Origin: an uncultured bacterium
GTDB taxonomy: Bacteria > Bacteroidota > Bacteroidia > Bacteroidales > Bacteroidaceae
Direction: 5' to 3'
Length of the DNA stretch: 64,000 bases
Assembly: GCA_905215345.1 (NCBI GenBank)
Contig: CAJMPR010000001.1
Span: 310,001 to 374,000 of the forward strand
The notes under the pieces are model-generated. The model searched no databases. It was not told the DNA's origin and saw only the letters and a program-made list of their open reading frames with translations. Made by a program: the position numbers and the translations under genes. Shown piece by piece: positions 51,818-61,991 of this stretch. Numbering within the stretch: the first letter of the stretch is position 1; every line of letters starts with the position of its first letter.

Positions 51818-53863
51818 CTATTGGGCTATCTTATAGACTACTGATGAATACCCGCCCAGTTTAATGGAAGTATTATCTCCGTCTTTTACCTGAACGGTTC
51901 CTGATATACCGACAATCTTTTCAATATTATCTACTAATGATAATTCAACGGCGGCATTTCCAAAGTTATGAAGTACAAGCATCTTCTCGTTATCTTTTGT
52001 CATATACCATGCTGCAATGGCCTTATATTTTTCATTCGACTCGTTATATACCGAATGTTTCGTCATTTTTCCTTGAGCTAAAGACGGATAGGTATTACGC
52101 AAACGAGTAAAGGAAATATAAGTGTTCAGCAGGGAATTAGCGTTATCCTTTTGTCCCGCTACGGATTTTATGTTTGAAGCCACCGTAGCGTCAATTTTAT
52201 CCGTATAGGAAGTGGTATAATTATCTCCCCAGAGCATCGGGCTGCGTACATATTCATCCGCCTTTTCTTTTGTTCCATAGATACCCAGCTCTTCCCCATA
52301 ATAAATATAAGGTTCACCCGGTGCAGTGAGTAATACAACCGCTGCAAGTTTACACTTGGCTTCCGATTTTCCCAGTTTGGACGCCGCACGATCTTCATCA
52401 TGGTTGGAAAGTTTGGTGGCTTCTATATAATCTGTACGGTATTTTGCATATTTCTGTTGGAAAGACAGAATATCTTTTGCAAAGTAACAACCTGTCGAGT
52501 TAGCAATCGCCCAGTCCAGTTTATACCAGAAATCAAATTCAAACAACGCAGGAAGTCCCTGATAATAGGGCGCCACTTCGTCACTTCCCGAAAGGACTTC
52601 GCCCACGATATAAATATCATCCGTATGTCCCTTGGTTTTATAATATGTGTTCATATCGTCATAGAACATCTTCAGGAAACGGGGATTCTCATCTGATGTG
52701 GCACTATGATAAATATGCTTCACCGCATCTAAACGGAAGCCGTCAACGCCTTTGTCGATCCATCCCTTTGCCGCAGCGGATATGGCTTTGTATGCCGGAG
52801 AGTTGGCAGCATTCTCAATAGCACCGTAATTTAAGTCGGCAAACCAGTCGGTTTGGAAATGGGAGTGGAAATACCATGCCTCAACCGATGCAAACAAAAT
52901 ATCCTCCGGAGTTGCGTTGCTTAAGGTAAATGCTTGGCCCAACTGTACTTTATTTGTTTTGGACGGGGCACCATACTTCGTCCCATTGTCCCATGACGAA
53001 TTACTTGTACGAATTAAAAAGCCCCAATCCGTATCTAAATCAACGGTCAACTCATACTTGTTATTATCTTTCGCATAAAATTTCTTGCAAAGACCTTCTC
53101 CATAATACAAATACTTAGCTCCTTGCGTCGTTACGTCAGGATTATCCGCATCCGGAGTATCTGCCGCCGTAACTGTTATTGTAGGACTTGCAGCATTAGA
53201 CCAGTCGAGTACAAACTTATAACATCCTTTCATTTCATCGCCTATACCGGCCGAAAACCATTCGTTTGCATTATATCCCGTAGAACTCTCTCTCTTTATC
53301 ATTGGAATTTTGCCGTCAGTTATGTCAGCTTTCGGATCTTGTGAGAAGATATAATAATCACGGTATGCATTATTCGGAGAAGTTTTAGCTTCTTTAAACC
53401 AGGGATGTGCACTCCCCGTATGATTCATCACATAATCCAGATAAATTTTAATACCAAGATTATGAGCTTTAGTGACTAATTCCTCAAAATCGGTCATCGT
53501 TCCATACTCCGGATTCAAGCCTGAATAGTCCGTCACATCATATCCATGATATGACATAGCCGGATGAATGGGTGATAACCAGATGGCCTTTATCCCTAAA
53601 TTATTAAGATAATCCAACTTAGTAATAAGCCCCCTGATGTCTCCGCATTTATCACCGTCACTATCAGCGAAAGAGTATACCAGCAACTGATAAGATATAT
53701 CCGCCCGTTTTTCGCCATCCCAGTTGGCAGGAGATGCTGCTACATCTATCCAACTGCCATCGTCATTGCCACTTCCACCCCCTACTTCATCATCACTGCA
53801 CGCAATGAAGCAAAAGGGTATTATCCAAAACAAGAAAAGAAGAAGTAATTTTACCTTTTTCAT
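51818..53863 (-). CDS. susG: SusG-like surface alpha-amylase lipoprotein
   Basis: 681 residues with lipobox F-I-A-C near residue 22 and an acidic Gly-rich linker (DDEVGGGSGNDDG) of the kind that drives surface export in Bacteroides. The GH13 barrel holds Asp379 in GFRLDAVKH (nucleophile), Glu422 in VGEV (acid/base) and Asp489 in NHDEDR. An insertion of about 115 residues (about 210-325) interrupts the barrel, placed as the CBM58 insert in SusG. It cuts starch and maltodextrin at the cell surface. Last gene of susCDEG. Confidence 0.93.
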   Translation of the reverse strand: MKKVKLLLLFLFWIIPFCFIACSDDEVGGGSGNDDGSWIDVAASPANWDGEKRADISYQLLVYSFADSDGDKCGDIRGLITKLDYLNNLGIKAIWLSPIHPAMSYHGYDVTDYSGLNPEYGTMTDFEELVTKAHNLGIKIYLDYVMNHTGSAHPWFKEAKTSPNNAYRDYYIFSQDPKADITDGKIPMIKRESSTGYNANEWFSAGIGDEMKGCYKFVLDWSNAASPTITVTAADTPDADNPDVTTQGAKYLYYGEGLCKKFYAKDNNKYELTVDLDTDWGFLIRTSNSSWDNGTKYGAPSKTNKVQLGQAFTLSNATPEDILFASVEAWYFHSHFQTDWFADLNYGAIENAANSPAYKAISAAAKGWIDKGVDGFRLDAVKHIYHSATSDENPRFLKMFYDDMNTYYKTKGHTDDIYIVGEVLSGSDEVAPYYQGLPALFEFDFWYKLDWAIANSTGCYFAKDILSFQQKYAKYRTDYIEATKLSNHDEDRAASKLGKSEAKCKLAAVVLLTAPGEPYIYYGEELGIYGTKEKADEYVRSPMLWGDNYTTSYTDKIDATVASNIKSVAGQKDNANSLLNTYISFTRLRNTYPSLAQGKMTKHSVYNESNEKYKAIAAWYMTKDNEKMLVLHNFGNAAVELSLVDNIEKIVGISGTVQVKDGDNTSIKLGGYSSVVYKIAQ

Positions 53864-53965
53864 ACCATTAGATTTTTCTATTTGAAACTAATATAAGAAA
53901 GAAGAAAAGAGGCTACAACGAAGATTCACCCATTGTAGCCTCACTTTCTTTTTTTATTCTAAGGA

Positions 53966-55432
53966 CTAATTGACACTACCGGTATTTGTCTTGAAATCGA
54001 GACTAACTGTTTTACCGGTTGTTACGGAAACGCGAGGTTCCTGATCACCACCCTTGCCACGATATTCAATGATACCTTCTCTTACTACTAACTCAGACTG
54101 CCACCAATCGACACCTTGAACTCCTGTGGCTACAAAAATACGCAAGTCACCGTCTCCGGCTGTTACAGCCTGATAATTGCCGTTTGCTGCCAAAGTAAAC
54201 TCAACAACCGAATCATCCGGTCTACCTGCGCCAGCATCTGCCCATCCACCGGCACAAGCACCTCTTAAATAAATTTTCGGTTCAGCAAGGATAATTTTTC
54301 TGTTTACAGACTTCTTGTCTGCTGAAAGGGTACAAGATACAATTACCAGGTAATATCCTTCATCAGCAACTTTCAAGTTAGAACCACCGACCGGATATTC
54401 GCCATATCCTTTCAGATCTTCATTTTCTGCTCCAAAGTTATCACCGGTACTCCAACTCTTTTCATTGTTGAACTTCATTCCGTTTCCGGCATTCAAATAA
54501 TAGATGCCCCAGAACATTCCGTCATGGCTATGAACAGGAGTCATCTCCGGAGCTGTACTCCAATCTTGTTGCCATCCCCAAGCATCACCATTTATGAACA
54601 TCTTCTCGGGCAATGTAGCAGATGAAGTATCTTCTGCCGTACAAACAGCTTTGGCACTAAACTGACCGGTACGTAAATCCAACTTCAGCGTTACTGTATA
54701 AACACCTGCTTTACCCACTTGGAAGTTTGCTCCACCACCTTTGCACTCACTAAACGCTTCAGATATTGCAGATGCATTATCACCATTATATCCCATATTA
54801 GTGTGAAGTTTGACTTTGCCTCCTTGATAGGGAAACTCAAGTCCCCAATCACCGGAATAACGGAACTTCATTTCCTTCTTATCCAAAGTTACGTCACTAA
54901 TAGTATACTCAACAGTGGCCTGAGCGTCATTATAACTTGCCTGCATAGCAGTTTCACCATTCCACTGCAAAGGAGTAGCATCACCAATAATACCAAAAGT
55001 AGCGGGTATAATGGTCAGTTGATTATCAGCTTTATTCATTGCTACGTAGTACAAACCGTCACTCGCAACAGTAAAAGGCGTACCACCGGCAGCCAGAGCT
55101 ACCGTTTCAGCAGGAGTAGAAGCTATTACATCACCTTTACCATAAGTTACTTCATTTCCCTCGTCGTCTACATTCAAAATCGTAAAACTTCCGCTTGATT
55201 TCAGCCAGGTATAAATACCTACCACGTTTGTACCTTCCGGAGCTCCGTCCAACGGTGCAGCCACTAATTGGGATGACGTGGCCGTAGCACTATAAATCGT
55301 AGCATCACCAGTGATATAAGCTCCCGGTTGGGCATCAGTAATAATTCTCCAGTTATCATTACCTTCTTCACAACTTGTTCCCACTACCAACAGTAATAGG
55401 AGTGTTGCCATATATTGGAATATTCTTTTCAT
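53966..55432 (-). CDS. susE: SusE/SusF-like outer-membrane starch-binding lipoprotein
   Basis: 488 residues from Met at 55432 (MKRIFQYM). This start has GGAAAG five bases upstream, better than the ATG at 55444. Lipobox V-G-T-S-C precedes an N-terminal Ig-like domain and tandem starch-binding-type beta domains (about 145-270 and 285-390, aromatic-rich segments such as FINGDAWGWQQDWS and PLQWNGE). A third domain (about 390-485) closes the protein. Binds alpha-glucan at the surface to feed SusG and SusC/D. Sits 13 bases after susD. Confidence 0.85.
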   Translation of the reverse strand: MKRIFQYMATLLLLLVVGTSCEEGNDNWRIITDAQPGAYITGDATIYSATATSSQLVAAPLDGAPEGTNVVGIYTWLKSSGSFTILNVDDEGNEVTYGKGDVIASTPAETVALAAGGTPFTVASDGLYYVAMNKADNQLTIIPATFGIIGDATPLQWNGETAMQASYNDAQATVEYTISDVTLDKKEMKFRYSGDWGLEFPYQGGKVKLHTNMGYNGDNASAISEAFSECKGGGANFQVGKAGVYTVTLKLDLRTGQFSAKAVCTAEDTSSATLPEKMFINGDAWGWQQDWSTAPEMTPVHSHDGMFWGIYYLNAGNGMKFNNEKSWSTGDNFGAENEDLKGYGEYPVGGSNLKVADEGYYLVIVSCTLSADKKSVNRKIILAEPKIYLRGACAGGWADAGAGRPDDSVVEFTLAANGNYQAVTAGDGDLRIFVATGVQGVDWWQSELVVREGIIEYRGKGGDQEPRVSVTTGKTVSLDFKTNTGSVN

Positions 55433-55457
55433 ATTACTTTCCATTAAATCATTAATA

Positions 55458-57095
55458 TTAATAACCGTAATTTTGAGTCAGTTTACCATTCAAGCTCAAT
55501 ACATCTTCATGAATCGGGAATACGGTAGTATAACCGGTATTTTCTTTCGCCAATTGAGGTCTGTCGGTATATGCACGGGTAAACTTACCAAAGCGGACTA
55601 AATCCTGACGACGAAGACCTTCCCAAGCAAACTCTCTCAAACGTTCGGCTAACAAATTATCAAGAGTGGCCGTTACATCCAGAGTAGCGCCGGCACGAGT
55701 CCTGACTTCTGTCAATTCAGCATCTCCATTCCCACCATTACGCACTTTAGCTTCACTCTTCATTAAAAGTACATCGGCATAACGGAACAGAACGATGTCA
55801 TTGCTTTGAAGTTTACCGTCATTAGTAGCCGAAGCATCCAGTTCGTATTTCTTCATACGTGCACCTGCGGTCTTTTCTGAGGCTTTACCGGACAAATCCA
55901 AAGTTATTTCAGAAGGCATATATTCCAAATCAGTACCATCATCCAGTTTAATAACCCCACTCGGACCTTCTACTTTTCCTGCATAATAAGTCAAATCAAA
56001 ACGCGGGTCTTGGGAAGAAGTGCCATAGCCAAAGGCGTCAAGAGCTTCTTTCGTTGCAGATGAGCCATTCCATCCTCCTTGACCGTAAGCATTACCATGA
56101 TTATAATGACGAGAGCGAATCAGATTATAGAATTCATTTTTATAGAGATTTGCATCCATCGGAATAGTAAATATATTCTCTACTGACGATTCATTCTTAA
56201 GTGAGAAGTTAGATTCGAATTTAGGTTCCAACTTATATCCCAGGCTCGCAATCTTATCACAATATGCAATCGTTGCTTCCCAAGCATTCTTTTCAGCACC
56301 GTCTACTGTGAACTTGATGTTTTTACCATCTAATTTAGTGCCATCCGTCCAATTATCATCTGCATATACCTCAGCGTTTATAGCTAACTTAGCCAACAAG
56401 AAATATGCAACAGGCTTTGTTATTCTACCATAATATTCACCCGTCAAATTGCTATGTGCGTCGCTCAAATCTCCAACTGATTCTTCCAATTCTGTCTTTA
56501 CAAAATTAAAAACCTCAGAACGTTCGGACTGTACTACATCTTCCATTGCCACGGAAGAAGAAGTAACCAATGGAACACGAGCAAACATATCCAACAAATA
56601 ATAATAATACATCGCACGGAATGCACGTACTTCTGAAATATATTTTGGAACTGAAATATTCTCCGGATCATTTTCCAGGATTTCTTTTAACTTGTCCAAT
56701 GATTGATTGGCTTGCGCAATCACCTTATAGAGATAATCCCAACTGCCTTTTACCAAATCATTCTTCGTACCCCAGTTATGAAGAAAAAGATTTTGCCACA
56801 AACCACCATCATACCAGTCACCACCACGTGTGGGAAGCATAGCTTCATCGGTAGTGAAAGTATTCAAGTCATAAAGGCCACGGTCAGTACCTTGCAGACC
56901 TGCACCTCCTCCATTGGCACCAACTTGTGTATAAAGGGATGCTACTGTATTCAAATACAATAAGGTAGAGTTTTGATAGGCTTGTTCTTCCGTTATCTGA
57001 TCCTTTGGATTTTCTGCCAGGAAAGAGTCACAAGAAGATAAGCCAAGTGCCGTTGCTGCTGTAATCAACAAGCTATATAATATTCTTCTTTTCAT
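55458..57095 (-). CDS. susD: SusD-family nutrient-binding lipoprotein
   Basis: 545 residues, lipobox L-S-S-C near residue 22, then the typical SusD opening (DSFLAENPKDQITEEQAY). Helical TPR-like scaffold with AFRAMYYYYLLDMFARVPLV and a C-terminal RLREFAWEGLRRQDLVRFGKF, which is the RagB/SusD signature. It forms the lid of the SusC barrel and binds the glycan. Thirteen bases after susC in the same direction. Confidence 0.95.
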   Translation of the reverse strand: MKRRILYSLLITAATALGLSSCDSFLAENPKDQITEEQAYQNSTLLYLNTVASLYTQVGANGGGAGLQGTDRGLYDLNTFTTDEAMLPTRGGDWYDGGLWQNLFLHNWGTKNDLVKGSWDYLYKVIAQANQSLDKLKEILENDPENISVPKYISEVRAFRAMYYYYLLDMFARVPLVTSSSVAMEDVVQSERSEVFNFVKTELEESVGDLSDAHSNLTGEYYGRITKPVAYFLLAKLAINAEVYADDNWTDGTKLDGKNIKFTVDGAEKNAWEATIAYCDKIASLGYKLEPKFESNFSLKNESSVENIFTIPMDANLYKNEFYNLIRSRHYNHGNAYGQGGWNGSSATKEALDAFGYGTSSQDPRFDLTYYAGKVEGPSGVIKLDDGTDLEYMPSEITLDLSGKASEKTAGARMKKYELDASATNDGKLQSNDIVLFRYADVLLMKSEAKVRNGGNGDAELTEVRTRAGATLDVTATLDNLLAERLREFAWEGLRRQDLVRFGKFTRAYTDRPQLAKENTGYTTVFPIHEDVLSLNGKLTQNYGY

Positions 57096-57108
57096 AATAT
57101 GTATCTAA

Positions 57109-60075
57109 TTAAAAGTTAACACTAAGTCCTAATGAATAAGTACGTGACAAAGGATAGAAACGCTTATCATCAATACCAAGGTCACTGCCTACTGTTGTAC
57201 TGTTTATCATCGGAGAAAGTCCTGAATATCCGGTAATCGTAGCCAAATTATTCACGGAGAAAGTAACACGTAAAGACTTGATAGCTTTCAAATTCTTTGT
57301 ATTCAGGTTCCATCCCAATGTAACATAGTCGAAATGCAAATAATCGCCCTTTTCCAACCAATAATCGGTTACGGTTTGGTCTTTGATATTCTTCTGGGGA
57401 GCTTCAGCCAATACATTATAAGTCGGGAACTGGCTCATATTCATATAAGACAGAGAGGTACCATTATAAATCTTATGTCCAAAAGCACCATTCATTTGCA
57501 CTTGAATATCAAATTGTTTGTAACGGAAACCAATATTTGCACCTAACAGTGCTTTCGGCATAGCCTGACCTGCAACATAACGGTCTTTTCCATCAGCCAA
57601 GTCAACACCCTCTACGCCATCGATATCTTGAACATGATAAGTATAATCGCCAAAACCATTATCAACTAATCCATCACACTTAGGCAAATAGAATACACCA
57701 ACCGGTTGACCAACCATCTGATAAATAATTTGATTGTAGCCACCAATAAATCCGGCACCATTCATACCACCTAAATTCATATATTCCTTAGCTGTCATAG
57801 ATTCACCCATGTACGTTCCGTTCAAAGAAAGTAACTTATTCTTCTGGAATGCAACATTCGCACTGATATTCAATTCCATATCTTTTGTTTTCAATGGAGT
57901 ACCACTTATTGCAATTTCAAAACCTGTATTGCGCATTGCACCAAGGTTAGCAAGCAAAGTAGGATAAGTGAAAGGAGGAACCTTTACATCATAATTATAC
58001 AATAAATCTGTTGTCTTAGAGTTATAATAGTCCAATGTCAAACTCAATCTTTCATCAAACATTCCAAAGTCTACACCTACGTCGAAAGTTTTCTTTACCT
58101 CCCATTTCAAGTCAGGGTTATAGTTACGGGTAACACCCATTGTAACTACCGGAAGCCCGTTTACTGTGGTTGTACCGTTAGGACTCATTAATGGCAATGA
58201 ATTATAAGAACTGATGGCATCCTGGTTACCCGCAAGACCATAACCTGCTCTCACCTTCAAATTACTGATTATATCAACATCTTTCAAGAAAGATTCTTCT
58301 TTAATAACCCATGCAATAGATGCTGATGGGAAAAATGCCCATTTGTTATTCACTCCAACTTTGGATGAACCGTCGGTACGAGCATTTACAGTGACAATAT
58401 ACTTATCAGCATATGAATAATTGACACGTGCCATGAAAGATGCCAAACTCGGATCATTATAATAAGAAGTATTATCGCCCCACTTCAATACAGCACCAGC
58501 TTGCAGATTGTTATACAAGAAATCATCTGTACTGAATCCATGTACTGTAGCTCCAAAACCGGTATTAGTTACTCGTTGGATTTCTGCCAAACCTAAAGCA
58601 TTGATATAATGCTTTCCAAAGCCTTTTTTATAGGTCAACATCAAATTAGCCAACATTGACTGGGATTTGTTATCACCACGATACGCTTCACCACGATTGC
58701 TTAAACCAGCTTTAATAGATGAAGGGATATATTTTTTGTTTTCCTTTACATTATAAGTATATGAGCCAAATGCGCTTAACTTCAAATCATCATTAATACT
58801 CCATGTAATGCGTGCATTAGTATTAACGAAAGCGTTTGTTTCACGGTCATCAATATCCAAACGTCCTAACGGATTTTGGACCTCGTTAGCATTAGCATTT
58901 TCATCCCACATACCTGTTTCAGGATTCTTGAAATTAGGGAAAGTAGGATTATAAGAGGCGGCAGAATAGAATGTCTTCTGATAGTCGTTCACATATCTAT
59001 TCTCTTTCAATGAACCAAACATACCGAATTCCAACTTCAGCTTATTATTGAACATATTCTGCATAGCATCAATCTTAGCAGTATAGTTACGCATAGTATT
59101 ATTCTTTATAATACCTTTCTGGTCTATAATACCAATAGAAGCACGGTAATTTGAATCATCATTACCATTAGAGAATGACAAACGGTGGTTTTGAGTGTAA
59201 CCGGTCTGTTGCATTTCTTTGATAAAGTTAGTGTTATATCCCTTATCCAGTATGTCAATTCCCATACTCTGTGCGGTAGCCCTATACTGGTTAGCATCCA
59301 GCATTTCCAAATTCTTGTACACAGTTTCAATACCGAAACTACCATCGTAGCTCAAGCTCTTAACACCGTTTTTACCTTTGATAGTGGTAACTACAATAAC
59401 ACCGGAAGCACCACGAGAACCATACTGTGCTGTTTCGGACGCATCCTTCAATACGGTAAAGTTTTCAATATCGGCGGGAGAGATAGCGTTCAGCATATTC
59501 AAATCGCCAAAGACACCGTCAATAATAACCAATGGATCATTACCACCCGTCAGAGAAGTAGTACCACGAACACGAATAGCAGGAGCGGCTGTAGGGTCAC
59601 CACCTGTCTTCTGAATATTCACACCGGCTACTTTACCTTTAATAGCTGATAGAGGATTTACAACGACACCAGCATTCATTTCTTCGCGGCCTACCTTCTG
59701 GACTGCACCGGAAATTGTCCGTTGACTTCCTGTAGCATAACCAATTACTACGACATCATCAAGGAGTTGAGTATCCTCTTTCAGAATAACATTAAGTATT
59801 GAGGATGCTTTTACTTCTGTAGGAAGGTATCCCACGAAAGAAACGACAAGAGTTGCACCTTTAGGTGCTTTCAATTGAAAGTTACCATCCAAATCGGTAA
59901 TAGCCCCATTTGTGGTACCCTTTTCTACTACATTTGCGCCGATTACAGGTTCACCCATAGCATCTTTTACATTTCCTTTTACAGAAATCTGCTGTGCATA
60001 AACGCCAACTGACAAGAATAACCCTAACAATAGGGGAAGAATCGTTCGACAGATTCTAAGATTAACTTGCTTCAT
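57109..60075 (-). CDS. susC: SusC-family TonB-dependent outer-membrane transporter
   Basis: 988 residues from Met at 60075 (MKQVNLRIC), chosen over the longer frame because it opens straight into a signal peptide (ending V-Y-A-Q). A carboxypeptidase-like regulatory domain (about 28-105: VKGNVKDAMGEPVIGANVVE) is followed by the plug (DDVVVIGYATGSQRTISGAV, then RVRGTTSLTGG) and a 22-strand barrel with SusC-type end YSLGLSVNF (terminal Phe). Imports maltodextrins through the outer membrane using TonB energy. First gene of susCDEG; candidate regulator sites lie at 60245-60258 and 60755-60768. Confidence 0.95.
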   Translation of the reverse strand: MKQVNLRICRTILPLLLGLFLSVGVYAQQISVKGNVKDAMGEPVIGANVVEKGTTNGAITDLDGNFQLKAPKGATLVVSFVGYLPTEVKASSILNVILKEDTQLLDDVVVIGYATGSQRTISGAVQKVGREEMNAGVVVNPLSAIKGKVAGVNIQKTGGDPTAAPAIRVRGTTSLTGGNDPLVIIDGVFGDLNMLNAISPADIENFTVLKDASETAQYGSRGASGVIVVTTIKGKNGVKSLSYDGSFGIETVYKNLEMLDANQYRATAQSMGIDILDKGYNTNFIKEMQQTGYTQNHRLSFSNGNDDSNYRASIGIIDQKGIIKNNTMRNYTAKIDAMQNMFNNKLKLEFGMFGSLKENRYVNDYQKTFYSAASYNPTFPNFKNPETGMWDENANANEVQNPLGRLDIDDRETNAFVNTNARITWSINDDLKLSAFGSYTYNVKENKKYIPSSIKAGLSNRGEAYRGDNKSQSMLANLMLTYKKGFGKHYINALGLAEIQRVTNTGFGATVHGFSTDDFLYNNLQAGAVLKWGDNTSYYNDPSLASFMARVNYSYADKYIVTVNARTDGSSKVGVNNKWAFFPSASIAWVIKEESFLKDVDIISNLKVRAGYGLAGNQDAISSYNSLPLMSPNGTTTVNGLPVVTMGVTRNYNPDLKWEVKKTFDVGVDFGMFDERLSLTLDYYNSKTTDLLYNYDVKVPPFTYPTLLANLGAMRNTGFEIAISGTPLKTKDMELNISANVAFQKNKLLSLNGTYMGESMTAKEYMNLGGMNGAGFIGGYNQIIYQMVGQPVGVFYLPKCDGLVDNGFGDYTYHVQDIDGVEGVDLADGKDRYVAGQAMPKALLGANIGFRYKQFDIQVQMNGAFGHKIYNGTSLSYMNMSQFPTYNVLAEAPQKNIKDQTVTDYWLEKGDYLHFDYVTLGWNLNTKNLKAIKSLRVTFSVNNLATITGYSGLSPMINSTTVGSDLGIDDKRFYPLSRTYSLGLSVNF

Positions 60076-60181
60076 GCATTTAAAAATTAAAGTTAACAAT
60101 ATAAATTACCTATATATATTCGAAAAATCATTCTCATTTTTCGTTTACTCACGTCTTTTAAGTACTTATAGCATGACGCAA

Positions 60182-60189
60182 CAAAAATA
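60182..60189 (-). promoter_or_regulatory. Candidate -7 box for susC (TATTTTTG)
   Basis: A leftward TAnnTTTG 107 bases upstream of the susC start. The first palindrome (60245-60258) lies about 60 bases upstream of it. No clear -33. Confidence 0.4.
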
Positions 60190-60244
60190 TGATATATTAG
60201 CATAGAAAAGTATACAGAATATGCAAAATATGTAGTTGCAATAG

Positions 60245-60258
60245 CGCAAACGATTGCA
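60245..60258. promoter_or_regulatory. Candidate LacI-family operator 1
   Basis: CGCAAACGATTGCA, a near-perfect palindrome with the central CG typical of LacI/GalR operators. It is the reverse complement of site 60755-60768 at 13 of 14 positions. Confidence 0.7.
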
Positions 60259-60754
60259 TTCAATTCCAAAAGAAAAAAAACAAGGAGAGCAAACAAAACA
60301 GTAACTCTTATGTATTAACCATATCATAGCTACACATTTTAAGCTCTCGTCTTCTCGTTTATAAATCAATAAATCAACATAATCTCTATTCACAGCTATT
60401 CTCAATGAGGCTATGAAGAGATTATACTATTTGTTTTGAATAGCCAGGCCCTTCAATGATTGGGGCTACGCCTTTTGCATAAAACGGGGTAGTATATTGC
60501 CTCGCTTGTTTACCTTCCACATCGTTTTTGGGTATTGCCTTATATAAATAAGGTATTTCGGGCATCAGAAACAAGAAGCATCTACCAGAATATTTTGTTC
60601 AAACAGCTACCTATGATAAATACAAAACGAGAATCAATGTACGCAAAAACTAAAATTTCATGAATTCTATAATCAATCCATTTTTCTGCAAATATAAATA
60701 AATTGAAAAACTTCTCCTCATCCTATGCGAAGCATTCCCAAAAGCATTGAAACA

Positions 60755-60768
60755 TGCAATCGTTTGCA
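60755..60768. promoter_or_regulatory. Candidate LacI-family operator 2
   Basis: TGCAATCGTTTGCA, matching operator 1 in inverted orientation. It lies 191 bases upstream of lacI. The 509-base spacing between sites could allow looping. Confidence 0.7.
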
Positions 60769-60901
60769 CACTTACTTAACTCAATAATTGTCAACAGAAA
60801 AAACTATATTCTAAGATTCTCTTATTTTTGCATACGAATCGAAGTAGTTTAAAGTTTGTCAACAACCTAAGTTACATCTCGGCAATAAAAATAAGTAAAC
60901 T

Positions 60902-60909
60902 TATTTTTG
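60902..60909 (+). promoter_or_regulatory. Candidate -7 box for lacI (TATTTTTG)
   Basis: A rightward TAnnTTTG 49 bases before ATG 60959. An identical CTTATTTTTG occurs at 60821-60830, so two promoters are possible. A weak TGCATTCGGTTTGCA at 60913-60927 overlaps the predicted transcription start. Confidence 0.45.
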
Positions 60910-60958
60910 TACTGCATTCGGTTTGCATTACCTTTGGCTGAAAATAGAAATCATACTC

Positions 60959-61966
60959 ATGAATAAACCGCAGATAACTATTAAGGATATTGCCCGGGCA
61001 TTGAATGTCTCTCCATCCACTGTGTCGAGAGCACTCAAGGACAATCCTGATATCAGTCAGGAAACCCGTGATCTTATCCACGCATATGCAAACGAACACA
61101 ATTATAAACCCAATGCACTTGCTGTTAACTTACGGTCAAGCCGGAGCAATACAATTGGTGTAATTGTACCCCAATTGGTCCATCATTTCTTTTCATGCGT
61201 ATTAAGCGGTATTGAAACAGCGGCAGCCAAAGCCGGCTATAATATCATTGTAGCACAAAGCAGCGAATCCTATGAGCAAGAAGTGAAGATTGTTCATTCC
61301 TTCCTTGCCGCCCGTGTTTGCGGGGTAATCGCTTCTCTTGCCAAGAACACTTCGCAATATGATCATTACCAGGATTTATTGAACAATAATATTCCAATTG
61401 TCTTCTATGATCGTATTTGTACGGGGCTGAAAACCGAACGGGTAGTTGTAGATGATTATGCGGGTTCATTTGCTGCCGTAGAATATATGATCCAAACCGG
61501 ATGTAAACGTATCTTCTTCTATGGCGCGGCACCCCACCTGGAAATAACCAAAAATCGCCGTAACGGTTATCTGGATGCCATGAAAAAATATAAAATGCCT
61601 GTCGATGACAGCATGATAAAATTATGTGATAATCGCGAACGTGCCATTGCCATCACGCCGGACTTATTGGAGGGCAACGAGCGTCCCGACGGCTTCTTTG
61701 CCATCAATGACGAAACGGCATCAGGGATATTGTATGCCTGCAAACTGGTTGGTCTGAAAGTACCGGACGAAGTTTCCATCTGTGGATTTACCGACGGGGC
61801 CATCGCACAAAGTACCGACCCGAAACTGACTACCGTAGAACAACATGGAGAAGAAGTCGGCAAAAGCGCTTTCAGCATACTCATAGATAAGCTGGAAGGT
61901 GCTGAAGAGAAAAGTACCAATAAGATTGTACGTACCAATTTAGTAGTAAGAGGAACAACTAAGTAG
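60959..61966 (+). CDS. LacI-family regulator of the starch/maltodextrin locus
   Basis: 335 residues from ATG 60959 (MNKPQITIKD). The longer frame starts at a TTG with no family sequence. The N-terminal helix-turn-helix (about 6-30: TIKDIARALNVSPSTVSRAL) is followed by the hinge (NYKPNALAVNLRS) and a periplasmic-binding-protein-like effector domain (SNTIGVIVPQLVHHFFSCVL through CGFTDGAIAQSTDPKLTTVEQ). Divergent from susC and upstream of a sugar transporter and GH65, so the inducer is probably maltose or a maltodextrin. B. thetaiotaomicron uses SusR for its sus genes, so the control differs. Confidence 0.93.
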   Translation: MNKPQITIKDIARALNVSPSTVSRALKDNPDISQETRDLIHAYANEHNYKPNALAVNLRSSRSNTIGVIVPQLVHHFFSCVLSGIETAAAKAGYNIIVAQSSESYEQEVKIVHSFLAARVCGVIASLAKNTSQYDHYQDLLNNNIPIVFYDRICTGLKTERVVVDDYAGSFAAVEYMIQTGCKRIFFYGAAPHLEITKNRRNGYLDAMKKYKMPVDDSMIKLCDNRERAIAITPDLLEGNERPDGFFAINDETASGILYACKLVGLKVPDEVSICGFTDGAIAQSTDPKLTTVEQHGEEVGKSAFSILIDKLEGAEEKSTNKIVRTNLVVRGTTK

Positions 61967-61991
61967 AAATTAAAACAATACCATAAAAACC

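Larger units (their letters stand above)
60100..60958. other. Divergent regulatory region between susC and lacI
   Basis: About 860 AT-rich bases with no supported gene. They hold two candidate LacI-family operators, -7 box candidates on both strands and a short hairpin around 60537-60560 (CCTTATataAATAAGG). The middle 60420-60600 is less AT-rich and could be a decayed gene fragment, but I do not recognise one. Confidence 0.6.

Noticed and set aside
60913..60927. Third operator-like site TGCATTCGGTTTGCA at the lacI promoter
   Set aside because: The half-sites are one base out of phase and the centre differs from the two good sites, so it is not listed as an operator.
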